This document shows, one piece after another, positions 17,345-28,289 of a stretch of 64,000 nt of DNA. Origin of the DNA: Novosphingobium sp. PP1Y (GTDB lineage Bacteria > Pseudomonadota > Alphaproteobacteria > Sphingomonadales > Sphingomonadaceae); the NCBI RefSeq assembly GCF_000253255.1, contig NC_015583.1, positions 992,001 to 1,056,000 on the forward strand, read 5' to 3'. The position numbers and the translations under genes are program-made. Numbering within the stretch: position 1 is the first letter of the stretch; each line of letters starts with the position of its first letter. Under the pieces are notes generated by a model. That model was not told the DNA's origin. It ran no database searches and worked only from the letters and a program-made list of their open reading frames with translations.

Positions 17345-18630
17345 ACATGCCCCTTTCCGCCGAACTGATCGCCGAGACAAATGCGCGCGACCTTGAAGCG
17401 CTGGAGGACGATTACGCAAGCCTCGGACGCAAGCTTGAGCGGGCCGGCATCGCCATCGATGCGATCAAGGAGCGGGTTGCCGACTTTTCCGTTGCGGTGC
17501 CGACCTGGGGGGCGGGACGTGGCGGCACGCGCTTCGCCAAGTTCCCGATTGCCGGTGAGCCGACCAATATCCACGAGAAGCTCGAGGATTGCGCAGTCAT
17601 CAACCAGCTTTCACGCCTGACCCCGCGGGTTTCTCCCCATTTTCCCTGGGACAAGGTGTCCGACTACGGCGCGCTGCGCGAAGAGGCGGCGAGCCTTGGC
17701 CTTGGTTTCGATGCGGTGAATTCGAATACCTTCCAGGACCAGCCCGGCCAGGCGCAGAGTTACGCAACCGGCTCGCTCTCCTCGACGGTCGCCGCAACGC
17801 GCCAGCAGGCTGTCGAGCATAACATCGAATGCATCGAGATCGGCCGCCAGCTCGGCTCTACCGATCTTACCGTCTGGGTCGGCGACGGCACCAATTTCCC
17901 CGGACAGCAGGACCTGGCGCGCAGTCTCGACCGCTACCTTGACGCGGCAGCGCAGGTCTATGCCGCACTGCCCGATGACTGGCGGATGCTGCTTGAACAC
18001 AAGATGTTCGAGCCGGCGTTCTATTCCACCGTGATCAGCGACTGGGGCTCCTCGATGCTTGCGGCGCAGGAACTGGGCCCCAAGGCCAAGTGCCTTGTCG
18101 ACTTGGGCCACCATGCGCCCAACGTGAACATCGAGCAGATCGTTGCCCGCCTGCACCGCTTCGGAAAGCTGGGCGGTTTCCATTTCAACGACAGCAAGTA
18201 TGGGGACGACGATCTGGATTCCGGTTCGATCAATCCGCACCAGCTGTTCCTCGTCTTCAATGAGTTGGTCGAAGCCGAACTGAACCCGCGAGAGGGCTTC
18301 AATCCCAGCTACATGATCGACCAGTCGCACAACGTGACCGATCCGATCGAATCCATGCTTTCATCCGCAGAGGCGATCGCTGCCTGCTTTGCCAAGGCAC
18401 TGCTCGTCGATCGCGAGGCTCTGCACATGGCCCAGGAAGCGAATGACACGATGATGGCCTTCCAGGCGTTACGCCGGGCCTATAACGTGGATGTTTCGCC
18501 GATCCTGGCCAGGGCGAGGCTGGAGAATGGTGGCGCGATCGACATGCTGGGCACTTATCGTGAAAGCCGCTGGCGCGATCGCAAGGCGCAGGAGCGCAAG
18601 GCCGTCGGTCTGGGCGCAGGGATCGTCTGA
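17341..18630 (+). CDS. rhaI: L-rhamnose isomerase (RhaI type)
   Basis: A 429-residue metal-dependent TIM-barrel isomerase that converts L-rhamnose to L-rhamnulose. It belongs to the Pseudomonas stutzeri/Rhizobium RhaI group rather than the E. coli RhaA group. Metal and substrate residues are seen in LEHKMFEPAFYSTV, LVDLGHHAPNVNIEQI and GGFHFNDSKYGDDDLD, the last two carrying the conserved His/Asp ligands. The start at ATG 17341 overlaps the esterase stop (ATGA). With the kinase, the fused aldolase and lldD it completes the phosphorylative rhamnose pathway. No rhamnose mutarotase (rhaM) is seen. Confidence 0.94.
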   Translation: MNMPLSAELIAETNARDLEALEDDYASLGRKLERAGIAIDAIKERVADFSVAVPTWGAGRGGTRFAKFPIAGEPTNIHEKLEDCAVINQLSRLTPRVSPHFPWDKVSDYGALREEAASLGLGFDAVNSNTFQDQPGQAQSYATGSLSSTVAATRQQAVEHNIECIEIGRQLGSTDLTVWVGDGTNFPGQQDLARSLDRYLDAAAQVYAALPDDWRMLLEHKMFEPAFYSTVISDWGSSMLAAQELGPKAKCLVDLGHHAPNVNIEQIVARLHRFGKLGGFHFNDSKYGDDDLDSGSINPHQLFLVFNELVEAELNPREGFNPSYMIDQSHNVTDPIESMLSSAEAIAACFAKALLVDREALHMAQEANDTMMAFQALRRAYNVDVSPILARARLENGGAIDMLGTYRESRWRDRKAQERKAVGLGAGIV

Positions 18631-18718
18631 ACCCGAGCAGTCCTGTCGGCGCTGCGCCCTGTGCAGGTCGCGCCCCTGTTTCCAAGCTCAATACCAGAAC
18701 CGATTTCCGGGAGACCTC

Positions 18719-22159
<3,441 letters not shown>

Positions 22160-22206
22160 CGAGCGACGCCTTGCCAAGGCGGGGCGCGCGGATCAAAGCT
22201 CGAAGG

Positions 22207-23142
22207 ATGGTTACGCCAAGCCCCGATCCCGCGCCGCGCTCAAGTCAGCACCAGATCGATCCACGCGCCATGCTCACATTCAGGGCGGTGTGCGAGGCCG
22301 GTTCGATCAGCGGCGCTGCGCGGCTGCTCAACATTTCGCAGCCTTCGGTGTCCAACACGATAGCCTTGCTCGAAAGCAGGCTTGGCACAGTCCTGTTCGA
22401 GCGCGGTCGCGGCGGTATTACATTGACCGAGGAAGGCATTGCCCTGCGTCGGCGTGCCGATTCTCTGGCCATCCTGCTCAGGGACACCGCGAGCGAAGTT
22501 CAGCACGCCAGCCAGCGCATCGCCGGGCCTTTGCAGATCGGCGGCACGCCTGGTGCCCTGCTCACATTGTTGCCCGGCGCGATCAAGCGGGTGGAAGAGC
22601 TTGTCGGTGAGTTTGCCCTGAGCGTCGTCGAACGGCCCGATGCGCAGCTCTTCGAGATGTTACGCTTGGGCGAGATCGAGCTGGCCTTCGTCACCACCCA
22701 AATCGAACGGCTTCCTCCCGATATTCTGGGAACGACGTGCACGCGCGATCCTTTCGCATTGATCGTGGGGGCCCAGCACGCGGAAATGCCCGACGCAATT
22801 TCCCTGCGCGACGTCGAGCACTGCCGCTGGGTGCTGCCCGAGGCGAGAGGTGCCTTTCGCCGCCAGGTCGATGCGCTTTTCATTTCCGCGGGTGTAGCGG
22901 TTCCCGGGACGGTCATTCGCTGCGATTCGCTCCTCACCACGCGCGCCATCGTGCGGGAGACAGACCGGGTAACGGTCCTCCCACGCACCGTGGCTCTCGA
23001 TGGAATTTCAAGTGGCTCGCTTCGAGCCGTTGCGATCAAGGAAGCGGTGTTCGAGCGCAGCGTCGGTGTCTTGCGCATTTCCGGGAGAAAGCTGTCTCCT
23101 CTTGCCGAAGCGATGGTCCAGGCTCTTGCCGCAGAAATATAG
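22207..23142 (+). CDS. LysR-family regulator of the downstream aromatic block
   Basis: About 311 residues with one N-terminal winged helix (MLTFRAVCEAGSISGAARLL, NISQPSVSNTIALLESRLG, LFERGRGGITLTEEG) and a periplasmic-binding-like effector domain. It lies 95 bases before an amidohydrolase gene in the same direction, an unusual layout because LysR genes are more often divergent from their targets. A perfect T-N11-A dyad overlaps its own stop codon (23139-23153). ATG 22207 is used; an ATG at 22270 would give a shorter protein starting right at the helix. The effector is probably an aromatic intermediate of the adjacent pathway, by inference. Confidence 0.85.
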   Translation: MVTPSPDPAPRSSQHQIDPRAMLTFRAVCEAGSISGAARLLNISQPSVSNTIALLESRLGTVLFERGRGGITLTEEGIALRRRADSLAILLRDTASEVQHASQRIAGPLQIGGTPGALLTLLPGAIKRVEELVGEFALSVVERPDAQLFEMLRLGEIELAFVTTQIERLPPDILGTTCTRDPFALIVGAQHAEMPDAISLRDVEHCRWVLPEARGAFRRQVDALFISAGVAVPGTVIRCDSLLTTRAIVRETDRVTVLPRTVALDGISSGSLRAVAIKEAVFERSVGVLRISGRKLSPLAEAMVQALAAEI

Positions 23143-23153
23143 TCTGTGACTAT
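23139..23153. promoter_or_regulatory. LysR box (T-N11-A dyad) upstream of the aromatic operon
   Basis: ATAGTC and GACTAT form a perfect 6-base inverted repeat around TGT. The outer T and A fit the LysR consensus T-N11-A. It overlaps the stop codon (TAG, 23140-23142) of the LysR gene and precedes an AT-rich stretch (23155-23183) that could hold the promoter of the gene at 23238. Confidence 0.6.
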
Positions 23154-23237
23154 GGCAATTATAAATATCATTATTTTACTTTAGGTCACCGGCTTGGGTA
23201 AAACGCGTTCAACCGAAGAGAACCGAGGGAGAGCGCG

Positions 23238-24473
23238 ATGCGGACCCTGATCCGCCGAGTTTCCATTTTCGATGGCACGGGCACTGCGTCGCAGCTCGGC
23301 AGCGTCCTTGTCGAAGGCGAGCGTATCGTGCGCGTGGCGATGGGCGGGGATGCCCTGTCCGGCGAGGCAGCTGAAGTCGTGATCGATGGCTTGGGCAAAA
23401 CGCTCATGCCGGGCATGGTCGATGCGCATACGCACCTGACCTGGGCCTCCTCGGTCGAGAAGATCTATCACCAGTTCATCCTGCCCGCTGAAGAACTCAA
23501 GGGCGCGGCATGGCGCAACGCCCGCGTGCTGCTCGATCATGGCTTCACCAGCCTCTATTCGGCGGGCGCCCTGAGCGACAAGGTCGAACCCGAGCTGGCC
23601 GCCGCCATCGCCGCAGGCGATACGCCGGGGCCGCGCCTTGTGCCCTCTACGCTCGAGCGCAGCCCTGAGGGCGCTGAAGGCGTCGAGACCGGGGATGTCT
23701 TCAACGGCCGTGGGCCAGATGCGATGAAAGGCTTCGTCGCCTACTGCAAGGACGAAGGCGTCAGGTCGATCAAGCTCGTGGTCTCAGGCGAGGATGCTCT
23801 CAAGCCCGGATCGGCCATGGATGTCCTTTATACCCGTGAGGAGATGATGGCCGCCGGCGAGGCGACCCGTGAGGCCGGCTTGTGGATAGCTTGCCACACG
23901 TACTCGCCCGAAGCGATCGGACTTGCGCTCGATGCTGGCGCGCGCATTCTCTATCACTGTTCCTTTGCCGACGAGGCGACCATCGAGCGCATGGTGGCCG
24001 AGAAGGACAGGTTTTTCTATGCACCGGGTGCGGGCGTCTCTGTCGCGGCGCTGGAAGCCAGCCCGCCTCCACACGTCGATATGTCCCACATGAAGGCCAG
24101 CGCAGCCCAGCGCATGGAGCTTGAAGGCAAGCTCGTTCCCGAGCTGAAGAGGCGCGGCGTACGGGTACTGATCGGCGGCGATTACGGCTTTCCCTTCAAT
24201 CCCAACGGCCGCAATGCCCGTGACCTCGAACATTTCGTCAAGTATTTCGGTTTCACGCCGGCGGAAGCCCTGCGTTCTGCAACGCAATACGGCGGCGAGC
24301 TCATGGGCCTCGATGTTGGCCTCGTCCGCGAAGGGTATCTTGCCGACCTCCTGCTTGTGGATGGCGATCCGACGCAGGATGTCGCGATCCTTCAGGACAA
24401 GGATCGCCTTGCGATGATCATGAAGGGCGGTGTCCTCTACAAGGCACCTGCCAACCTGGAAGCAGTTGGCTGA
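23238..24473 (+). CDS. Amidohydrolase-superfamily enzyme (imidazolonepropionase-like)
   Basis: A 411-residue cytoplasmic metal hydrolase. The N-terminal beta-sandwich strand (RRVSIFDGTG) leads into the metal site MVDAHTHLTW. A Lys at the centre of IKLVVSGED is a probable bridging ligand. Then come ACHTYSPEAI and ILYHCSF with further His ligands, and an Asp in LIGGDYGFPFNP. Relatives hydrolyse cyclic amides, lactones or C-C/C-N bonds. It heads a run of aromatic-pathway genes and is 4 bases from the flavin hydroxylase, so it probably acts on a ring or side-chain intermediate, perhaps a lactone, rather than on a peptide. The reaction cannot be fixed from sequence. Confidence 0.8.
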   Translation: MRTLIRRVSIFDGTGTASQLGSVLVEGERIVRVAMGGDALSGEAAEVVIDGLGKTLMPGMVDAHTHLTWASSVEKIYHQFILPAEELKGAAWRNARVLLDHGFTSLYSAGALSDKVEPELAAAIAAGDTPGPRLVPSTLERSPEGAEGVETGDVFNGRGPDAMKGFVAYCKDEGVRSIKLVVSGEDALKPGSAMDVLYTREEMMAAGEATREAGLWIACHTYSPEAIGLALDAGARILYHCSFADEATIERMVAEKDRFFYAPGAGVSVAALEASPPPHVDMSHMKASAAQRMELEGKLVPELKRRGVRVLIGGDYGFPFNPNGRNARDLEHFVKYFGFTPAEALRSATQYGGELMGLDVGLVREGYLADLLLVDGDPTQDVAILQDKDRLAMIMKGGVLYKAPANLEAVG

Positions 24474-24477
24474 ACCC

Positions 24478-26001
24478 ATGATCATTGATGTCGTTATCGT
24501 GGGGTGCGGCCCGGTGGGCGCACTGGCAGCGAACCTTCTCGGCCGCGCGGGATTGTCTGTCCTCGTGCTCGAGAAGGAACTGGAGCACTATCCGCTGCCG
24601 CGCGCAGTCCATCTCGACCACGAGATGATGCGCCTCTTCCAGTCTGCAGGTGTTATCGACCGTGTCGAAAATGACATGGTGGCGACTGACGGTCACCTGC
24701 ATGTCGGTGCCGACCATGGCGTGATCCGCTACATGGGCACGGTCGGCAAGCCGCGCCCGTTCGGATGGGCCAACGATTACTTCTTCTACCAGCCCGAGCT
24801 TGAAGCGCATCTGCGGGATGGCTTTGCAGCCCTGAAAAATGTGGAGATGAAGCTGGGCGCTACCTTCACCGACCTGGTCCAGAACGGCGACGCCGTCACC
24901 GTTTTCTATGAACTGCATGGCAAGATCGAGGAAGTGACGTCGCGCTGGGTAATCGGCACCGACGGTTCGCGCAGCGCAGTGCGCAAGGCGCTCGGCGTTA
25001 GACTTGACGACCTCAAGTTCGAGGAACCCTGGCTTGTCGTGGACGCCGAAGTCGAGGGCCCGGTCACGTTCCCCGAAATCACGGGCGTTCCTGCCGATGC
25101 GGATCTGCAACGCCTTTCGGTGATGATGTGCGATCCCGACCGTCCGGCGACGGTCGTTCCCGGAAGGCGCAATCATCGCCGATGGGAATTCATGCTGCTG
25201 CCGGGCGAAGACGATGCGGCGATGATGCAGCCGGAGAAAGTCGGCGAGCTTGTCGGTGCGTGGATGGCAGATGTCCCTCACCGCATCGTGCGTGCGGCGA
25301 CTTATCGTTTCCACGGCCTCGTGGCCGAGCAGTGGAAAATGGGGGCCGTCTTCCTTGCCGGCGATGCGGCCCACCAGACGCCGCCGTTCTTCGGTCAAGG
25401 CATGTGCCATGGGCTGCGCGATGTCGCCAACCTGGCCTGGAAAATGGATGCGATTGTCAATCGCGGCGCCGATCCGGCCCTTCTCGATACCTATCAGCAA
25501 GAGCGCGACCCCCATGTGCGCGCCGTGATCGGCGCGGCAGTCGATGCCGGGCGCTACATCTGCGAGCTCGACCGCGAAAGGGCGGCCGCACGCGATGCCG
25601 AAATCCGCGAGAAGGCGAGGCAGCGCAAGGGAGAGACCGCTCACGACCTGATCCCGGCGATTGAGCGCGGGGCTGTCTTGACGGGCACGACCGGTGCGGG
25701 CGAACGCTTCGTGCAACCGATCCTGGAGGACGGCGGCAAGTTGGACGAATTTACCGGTCAGGGTTGGCGCCTGTTCGTGCGCGGCGTTCCCTTCGTCGTT
25801 GAAGAGCCGGGCCTTGCGGTGTTCGCCGCCGCCGATCTTCCCGACAATGGGGCCATCCTGTCCTGGCTTGATGCGCGACGGGTCGATGCGGTCCTCGTGA
25901 GACCCGATCACTATGTGTTCGGCACAGCCACTGGGGACTTCGCAGCCTTGCTTGCTGCCCGGCGGCAGATGCTATTTGCAGAACAGGAATTGACCGCATG
26001 A
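24478..26001 (+). CDS. FAD-dependent aromatic hydroxylase (MhpA/FdeE-like)
   Basis: A 507-residue class A flavoprotein monooxygenase. It has the FAD-binding GxGxxG near the start (VGCGPVGALAANLLGRAG), the NADPH/FAD-binding DG motif (IGTDGSRSAVRK) and the GD motif in FLAGDAAHQTPPFFGQGM. The C-terminal thioredoxin-like extension matches the MhpA/phenol hydroxylase group. It adds a hydroxyl ortho to an existing one to prepare the ring for extradiol cleavage. The next genes are an extradiol dioxygenase and an FAH hydrolase. The similar set of a LysR protein, a flavin monooxygenase (FdeE) and an extradiol dioxygenase (FdeC) hydroxylates and cleaves the naringenin A ring in Herbaspirillum. 3-Hydroxyphenylpropionate is the alternative substrate. 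Confidence 0.85.
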   Translation: MIIDVVIVGCGPVGALAANLLGRAGLSVLVLEKELEHYPLPRAVHLDHEMMRLFQSAGVIDRVENDMVATDGHLHVGADHGVIRYMGTVGKPRPFGWANDYFFYQPELEAHLRDGFAALKNVEMKLGATFTDLVQNGDAVTVFYELHGKIEEVTSRWVIGTDGSRSAVRKALGVRLDDLKFEEPWLVVDAEVEGPVTFPEITGVPADADLQRLSVMMCDPDRPATVVPGRRNHRRWEFMLLPGEDDAAMMQPEKVGELVGAWMADVPHRIVRAATYRFHGLVAEQWKMGAVFLAGDAAHQTPPFFGQGMCHGLRDVANLAWKMDAIVNRGADPALLDTYQQERDPHVRAVIGAAVDAGRYICELDRERAAARDAEIREKARQRKGETAHDLIPAIERGAVLTGTTGAGERFVQPILEDGGKLDEFTGQGWRLFVRGVPFVVEEPGLAVFAAADLPDNGAILSWLDARRVDAVLVRPDHYVFGTATGDFAALLAARRQMLFAEQELTA

Positions 26002-26429
26002 CCCTGACGCTTGAACTGGCACAGGCCATCATGGCCGGTGCACTCGCCGAGGCTCGGCGACGCAAGGCGAAGCCGCTGGCGGTTATCGTCCTCGATGCAG
26101 GCGCGCATCCGGTCGCTTTCGCTCGCGAAGACAAGGCCAGTCTGTTTCGCTTCGACATCGCGCGGGCCAAGGCGAGCGGCGCCATCGGCATGGACGCCGA
26201 CACCTCGGTGCTTGCAGAACGCGCCAGGAGCAACCCGGTGTTCTTCCACAGCGTGAGCGATGTTGTCGGCGGGCAGATCGCCTTTTCGCCCGGCGGCGTC
26301 GTCATCCGCAATGCGCTTGGCATGGCGATCGGCGCAGTCGGAATCAGCGGAGATACCGGCGAATGCGACGCCGAATGCGCCCATGCCGGCATAGCCGCAG
26401 CAGGACTTTCCAGGGAGACGATCTCGTGA
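25998..26429 (+). CDS. HbpS/GlcG-family small protein (DUF336)
   Basis: A 143-residue protein of the GlcG/HbpS family, with LDAGAHPVAFAREDKA, FRFDIARAKA, GGVVIRNALGMAIGAVGISGDT as the core and CAHAGIAAAGL at the end. The family is widespread beside oxygenases and dehydrogenases. HbpS of Streptomyces binds haem, but many members have no known activity. It overlaps the hydroxylase by 4 bases and the dioxygenase by 4 bases, so it is translated as part of the pathway. A role in handling the unstable hydroxylated intermediate or as a tautomerase-like accessory is possible but unproven. Confidence 0.8.
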   Translation: MTLTLELAQAIMAGALAEARRRKAKPLAVIVLDAGAHPVAFAREDKASLFRFDIARAKASGAIGMDADTSVLAERARSNPVFFHSVSDVVGGQIAFSPGGVVIRNALGMAIGAVGISGDTGECDAECAHAGIAAAGLSRETIS

Positions 26430-27316
26430 AACTGCGTAGCATCGAACTGGCGCTGCCCGATCCGTCCGGCGCCGCCGCATTCATGATCGAAATCTGGGGG
26501 ATGGCCCCGGCAGAGGTGCGCGGCGATACGCATTACCTGCGTGGGTCAGGTTCGTTTCCCTATCTCGTTGCCTTTGAAAAGTCGGAAGAAGAATTCGTGC
26601 GCTCGACCACTTTCGTGTGCTCGGGCGATGAACTCGGCGATCTCAAGAAACGCGTGGCCGAGACCGGATGGCCGGCTCGGCCCAGCCGAAGCGAGGACCC
26701 GGGCGAAGGCGAGGGAATTCTCGTCGAATTGCCGGAAGGCGAGATCCTGCGTTTCCTGGTCGATTCCGCCGAAGTGGAGCCGATCGACGGCGGGGACCTT
26801 CCCGTCAAACTCACCCATGTCGTCTTCAATTCGGCCGATGCCGAAGCGACTGGCCACGCGGTCGAGGATGTGCTGGGCTTTCGCGTATCGGACCGGACCA
26901 AGGGCATGGTCTTCGTGCGTTGCAACGACAGCCACCATTCGACGGCCTTTGCCCGGGCAGGCTTCAGCTCGCTCAATCACATCGCTTTCGAGATGGCTGA
27001 CATCGATGCGGTCATGCGCGGCATCGGGCGACTGCGCGACAGCAAGCTCGCTCCGGCGTGGGGACCGGGTCGTCATGGACCGGGTGCGAACGTCTATGCC
27101 TATTACATCGCGCCTTTCGGTCCGGTGATCGAGTTTTCGACCGCCGTCGAAAAAGTGCCCGATGACTACAAGGTCGGCACGCCCGAGGACTGGACCTGGC
27201 CGCCCAACCGCATCGACCAGTGGGGCATCTCGGACAAGGACTTCGGCGGTCTTCGCGCAGCCGAGGAGCGGTTCCGCTTCCGCCGCGACTGGGATGCCGC
27301 TCCGCTTGGAAATTAA
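26426..27316 (+). CDS. Two-domain extradiol ring-cleavage dioxygenase (VOC superfamily)
   Basis: A 296-residue type I extradiol dioxygenase. Two VOC modules are present, and the C-terminal one carries the probable Fe(II) ligands His131 (LTHVVFN), His185 (LNHIAFE) and Glu236 (VIEFSTAVE), spaced much as in BphC-type enzymes. The GTG start at 26426 overlaps the DUF336 stop, and CAGGGAGACG upstream is a good ribosome-binding site. It would cleave the catechol-like ring made by the hydroxylase at 24478, in meta position. The following FAH-family hydrolase fits the next step. The sequence is quite unlike the LigAB enzymes later in the window. Confidence 0.83.
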   Translation: MKLRSIELALPDPSGAAAFMIEIWGMAPAEVRGDTHYLRGSGSFPYLVAFEKSEEEFVRSTTFVCSGDELGDLKKRVAETGWPARPSRSEDPGEGEGILVELPEGEILRFLVDSAEVEPIDGGDLPVKLTHVVFNSADAEATGHAVEDVLGFRVSDRTKGMVFVRCNDSHHSTAFARAGFSSLNHIAFEMADIDAVMRGIGRLRDSKLAPAWGPGRHGPGANVYAYYIAPFGPVIEFSTAVEKVPDDYKVGTPEDWTWPPNRIDQWGISDKDFGGLRAAEERFRFRRDWDAAPLGN

Positions 27317-27407
27317 CCGCCGCACGCTGGTTTTCGGCGCGACCTGCCTGGCCCTTTCCAGCAGGAACGCAGGCGCCGCGGACCTCATCGGCAGGGGAGA
27401 ACAACGA

Positions 27408-28241
27408 ATGATCACGTATATCAGTTTTGAACGGCCCGACGGTACGACCAGTTTTGGCCGCCTTCAAGGCGACAGGGTTCTCGACCTCGGTGCACCGGGC
27501 ACGGCGGCATGGATCAAGGATTGGATTGACGGCGATCTTGCCGAGCTGGGCGTTTCCGGCGAATTCGATTACACCGCCGTCAAGCTCCTGCCCGTCATTC
27601 CCAACCCGGGCAAGATCCTGTGCGTCGGATTGAACTATGCGACGCATGTGGCCGAAACCGGCCGCGAGCAGAAGGAACACCCGGCGATCTTCACGCGCTG
27701 GGCCGATACCCTGGTTGCCGCAAACGCGCCCTTGGTGCGTCCTCCCGAAAGCGAACGCTTCGATTATGAGGGTGAACTGGCCGTGATCATCGGCAAGGGC
27801 GGGCGCCGCATTGCGCGCGAGGATGCACTGAGCCATGTCGCCGGTTATTCGATTTTCAACGATGCCTCGGTGCGCGACTGGCAGCGACACAACATTCAGT
27901 TCACGCCCGGCAAGAACTGGCCCGCGACCGGCGCCTTCGGCCCTGCGATGGTTCCGGCTGCGCAGATCGAAGACCTTGGCGCGCAGCGCGTCCAGACCCG
28001 GCTCAATGGCGAACTGGTTCAGGACCAGCCGATTTCCGACATGATCTGGGATATCGCCACGGTCATCGAGTACTGCTCGACCTTTACCGAGCTGCAGCCC
28101 GGGGATGTTATCGCCAGCGGCACCCCGGGCGGTGTCGGCGATAAGCGCAAGCCGCCGCTCTACATGAAAGGCGGGGACACCGTCGAGGTCTCCATCGGCG
28201 TGATCGGTACCCTCACCAATCCGGTCGCCGACGAAGCCTGA
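27408..28241 (+). CDS. Fumarylacetoacetate hydrolase-family enzyme
   Basis: A 277-residue FAH-fold protein. The core has ILCVGLNYATHVAETG, the metal-binding FDYEGELAVIIGKGG, HVAGYSIFNDASVRDWQ and the C-terminal SGTPGGVGDKRKPPLYM. The family hydrolyses or decarboxylates C-C bonds in 2,4-diketo acids formed after ring cleavage, so it should act on the product of the upstream dioxygenase. An AGGGGAGA lies 8 bases before ATG 27408, which decides this start. The frame is open further back to an ATG at 27294 and encodes a twin-arginine-like leader; this is treated as a finding. Confidence 0.85.
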   Translation: MITYISFERPDGTTSFGRLQGDRVLDLGAPGTAAWIKDWIDGDLAELGVSGEFDYTAVKLLPVIPNPGKILCVGLNYATHVAETGREQKEHPAIFTRWADTLVAANAPLVRPPESERFDYEGELAVIIGKGGRRIAREDALSHVAGYSIFNDASVRDWQRHNIQFTPGKNWPATGAFGPAMVPAAQIEDLGAQRVQTRLNGELVQDQPISDMIWDIATVIEYCSTFTELQPGDVIASGTPGGVGDKRKPPLYMKGGDTVEVSIGVIGTLTNPVADEA

Positions 28242-28249
28242 ATCACGAC

Positions 28250-28262
28250 ATTATGACATAAT
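28250..28262. promoter_or_regulatory. AT-rich palindrome upstream of the TonB receptor gene
   Basis: ATTATG and CATAAT flank a single A in a 13-base perfect palindrome. It lies in a 48-base AT-rich gap before the receptor, unlike the GC-rich surroundings. It may be an operator or part of a promoter for the receptor gene. The function is not known. Confidence 0.4.
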
Positions 28263-28289
28263 AACAATAATTTATAGGGAGTTCCATTT

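Noticed and set aside
24418..25911. A 497-codon open frame opposite the flavin hydroxylase
   Set aside because: Antisense shadow without motifs; the plus-strand protein has all flavoprotein motifs.
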